From Myoxocephalus aenaeus (lineage: Eukaryota; Chordata; Actinopteri; Perciformes; Cottidae), in the NCBI GenBank assembly GCA_038501785.1, contig JBAMJR010000047.1:4167001-4231000 (forward strand): a stretch of DNA of 64,000 nucleotides. Direction: 5' to 3'. The stretch's first letter is position 1. Each line of letters begins with the position of its first letter. The position numbers and the translations under genes were made by a program. Of this stretch, positions 62,195 through 64,000 are shown in pieces. The notes under the pieces are model-generated. The model was not told the DNA's origin. It saw nothing but the letters and a program-made list of their open reading frames with translations, and did no database searches.

Positions 62195-63689
62195 TTTATT
62201 TTTTATCCCACAGGTAACTTAAGGAAGTCCGTTAAATCAAAATTAAAAAAAGTCCAACAATAAACACAAAGCGTCCCGGAGGAGAAAGTGGTTCCTTCAC
62301 CAAACAAAAGGAACCCAACCCTGCAAAGTCCATATTCCAAGGTCCTTGGTGTCTTTTCCTCCACGTAGGGTGTAGGCGTAGGACGAGAGGCTGCCACGCG
62401 AAGCATCCCCAATGTCGCACTTCTGTAATGGGACAAAAATAAAACATGTTGGTAATACTCTTAACACAATATAATAATATTGTATGACAATGGAGACATA
62501 CAGAGAGACACCCCGAGTGTCTAAAGCCCGCTCACCTTGGCGAAAACCTTCATGACATAAACGAGGATCTTTACTCTCCAGTCAATGGCGGCATACAAAG
62601 AGAGCAGATGTGTGTTGTGCAGGGCCTGAAGAAGGAAAGGGGTTGGAGAGCATGTATGATGAGTTAGCCAAGAGCAAAAAGAGACCAAATGAAAACAGAA
62701 AACTAAGCGAGAGGGAGAGAGAGCCCTACCAGAGTGCTGTTGAGGCTAATGTCTCCCGCCAGGCCGGTGTCAACGTGGTAGAACTTCACAATCGGTACTT
62801 TCACTGTCGTGATGGGCAGGATGTTCTTCAGACCTGGTTACGGGGTAGAAACAGGTTAAAAGGATCGCATTTACATTTTGTGTTGTATAAATCATTACTT
62901 TACGAGGAATTATGGGACAAACTCATTCAATAAAAGGAAACAAATGGAATGGCTGCAAGCTGAGAAACTATTATTGCTTAATAAACATTCAAAACCTCCT
63001 ATGAGCCACTGCTGTACCATCAGCTCAAATATGTTATTTAACAGAAGACACGTTTTGGGGAGTATTTCTTGATCTGAACCGAGGGTCTGAGAGTGTCGTA
63101 CTGATTTATTACTAACCTGGGTGTTTCATCAGCATTCTCGCCAAGCTTTCAATGATGTTGATGCAGTAATCATCCTGTGGATTTGAGATGAACAATGAAT
63201 CGGGCTTACAAACCCCTATTACCAACAATTACAAATGCCTGATCAGTTCATTTAATCCTCAAATGACTGTATATTCCTCAATCCTCAATATGTAAATTCT
63301 ATTTAAATTTCCTGCAAAAATGACATCTTGGTCCTTGCAATAAAGTAAAAAAGAAAAGATAACTTACTTCTATGTTGTCCTGCTCCTCCAGCACCAGACA
63401 GATGTCTAGGTCACTTTGTTTGAACCCAAACCCATTTTTGGATGATCCAAACAGTTGCATCCAAGCGCCTGTCCATCAAAAAACAGAATTTGTTTGTTTA
63501 AACATGAAATGTTCTAACATCTCCATGGGTTTATGGGCAAGTCAATTAAATGCAGTGTGACTCATCTTCATCATACTAGTTTAAGTTTTAAAAACTAAAA
63601 GATGGTAAACAGTGAAGACGGTGGGGTTACTTCACCAGCAAACTGTTTTCTGACGAAGACCCCCAGGTCTTGGAGGATGTGCTCTCTTA
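62195..63689 (-). pseudogene. tut7: TUT7-like catalytic domain, six exons on minus strand, truncated at both ends
   Basis: Exons in transcript order: 63636-63689 (LREHILQDLG, VRKQFAG), 63368-63468 (QLFGSSKNGFGFKQSDLDIC, LVLEEQ), 63117-63174 (INIIESLARMLMKHPG), 62730-62833 (LKNILPITTVKVPIVKF, GLAGDISLNSTL), 62536-62625 (ALHNTHLLSLYAAIDWRVK, MKVFAK) and 62297-62422 (KCDIGDASRGSLSSYAYTL). Each matches consecutive stretches of TUT7 NTD2 and is bounded by AG and GT, with phases that join without stops. The GSS motif, DLD pair and the third Asp (GDISL) of the uridylyltransferase active site are all kept. The 5' side is cut by Harbinger sequence at 63690. The last exon leaves TUT7 after SSYAYTL and runs into 22 unrelated residues, TGA (62297-62299) and AATAAA (62195-62200). 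Lacking the rest of the central domain it should be inactive, but it could be transcribed. Confidence 0.75.
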
Positions 63690-64000
63690 GGGGCCGTTCA
63701 CACCGGACGCGACTCTCAAAAACATATATATTATTTCATACTGTATATACCTCATCTGTATATATCTTATGTATTTATTTATTTATATATTACCACGATA
63801 CATATATAAATACTCTGCTGGTTAGATGCTAACTGCATTTCGTTCTCTCAGTACTTGTACTTATGCAATGGCATTCAAGTTTAATCTAATCTAATCTATA
63901 TACTATATATTTTTATTTATTGGAAGAAACTCACCTGAGACAAATACTCAGCCTTTCTGATGGGCTGATTGTCTCCCGCCAGTTGGTCTCCTGCCTCGCG
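63690..64000 (-). mobile_element. second PIF/Harbinger element, left edge and HARBI1-type exon (continues past window)
   Basis: Sequence starting ggggccgttcacaccggacg at 63690 follows TTA and interrupts the TUT7-like exon; a TTA/TAA target is the Harbinger preference and the start looks like a Harbinger terminal repeat. At 63935-64000 the minus strand encodes ETNWRETISPSERLSICLR followed by a GTGAGT donor. This matches the conserved exon of HARBI1/ALP1-like transposases (TNYRxxIsxxERLaicLR, then FLATG). The reading frame is open to the window edge, so this copy may be less decayed than the one at 54.7-57.6 kb. Confidence 0.7.

Overview
This window is animal nuclear DNA, almost certainly from a ray-finned (teleost) fish. 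The evidence is split genes with GT-AG introns, mostly short; a Par-3 family gene start; a ZP3-type egg-coat gene with a transmembrane tail and a very short 3' UTR; a very high density of (CA)n microsatellites; and relics of DNA transposons and an LTR element of types common in teleosts. Nothing prokaryotic (operons, Shine-Dalgarno sites, CRISPR) is present. Most long open frames here are read-through of microsatellites and are not genes.

Layout. (1) 1-18.35 kb holds the 5' end of a Par-3 family polarity gene (best match pard3b) on the minus strand. Coding exon 1 is at 18235-18351 and exon 2 at 13079-13177; the rest of the gene lies beyond the left edge, so 1-13078 is read as intron 2. (2) 18.35-40.56 kb is non-coding: a CpG-rich 5' flank, many microsatellites, a few small MITE-like repeats, and two adjacent near-perfect hairpins at 39.58-39.69 kb. 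(3) 40561-45354 is a complete 11-exon plus-strand zona pellucida protein 3 family gene (552 codons, spliced by eye with the frame kept at every junction). (4) 45.4-52 kb is non-coding. (5) 52-64 kb is a transposon graveyard. It has an integrase-like fragment, hAT fragments, a Harbinger relic that carries a piggyBac-like transposase relic, a Gypsy-type LTR with a shortened gag, and the edge of a second Harbinger that runs off the right end.

The most unusual part is the set of broken, mutually inverted pieces of terminal uridylyltransferase 7 (TUT7/ZCCHC6) among those transposons. A plus-strand relic has NTD1 pieces at 53.9-54.35 kb and NTD2 pieces at 58.24-58.56 kb, split by the Harbinger and Gypsy insertions. 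A minus-strand NTD1 exon is at 58.71-58.79 kb. A minus-strand set of six NTD2 exons at 62.3-63.69 kb has all splice sites readable and the three catalytic aspartates kept, but it is cut at the 5' end by a Harbinger insertion and at the 3' end by a switch to unrelated sequence with its own stop and AATAAA. One duplicated exon has an internal micro-inversion of about 40 bp.

Functionally, the two host genes are unrelated neighbours: a polarity scaffold and an oocyte coat protein. Dinucleotide repeats are dense up to about 44 kb and nearly absent beyond 45.6 kb, where transposon relics take over, so the window spans a change in genome texture just 3' of the ZP gene.
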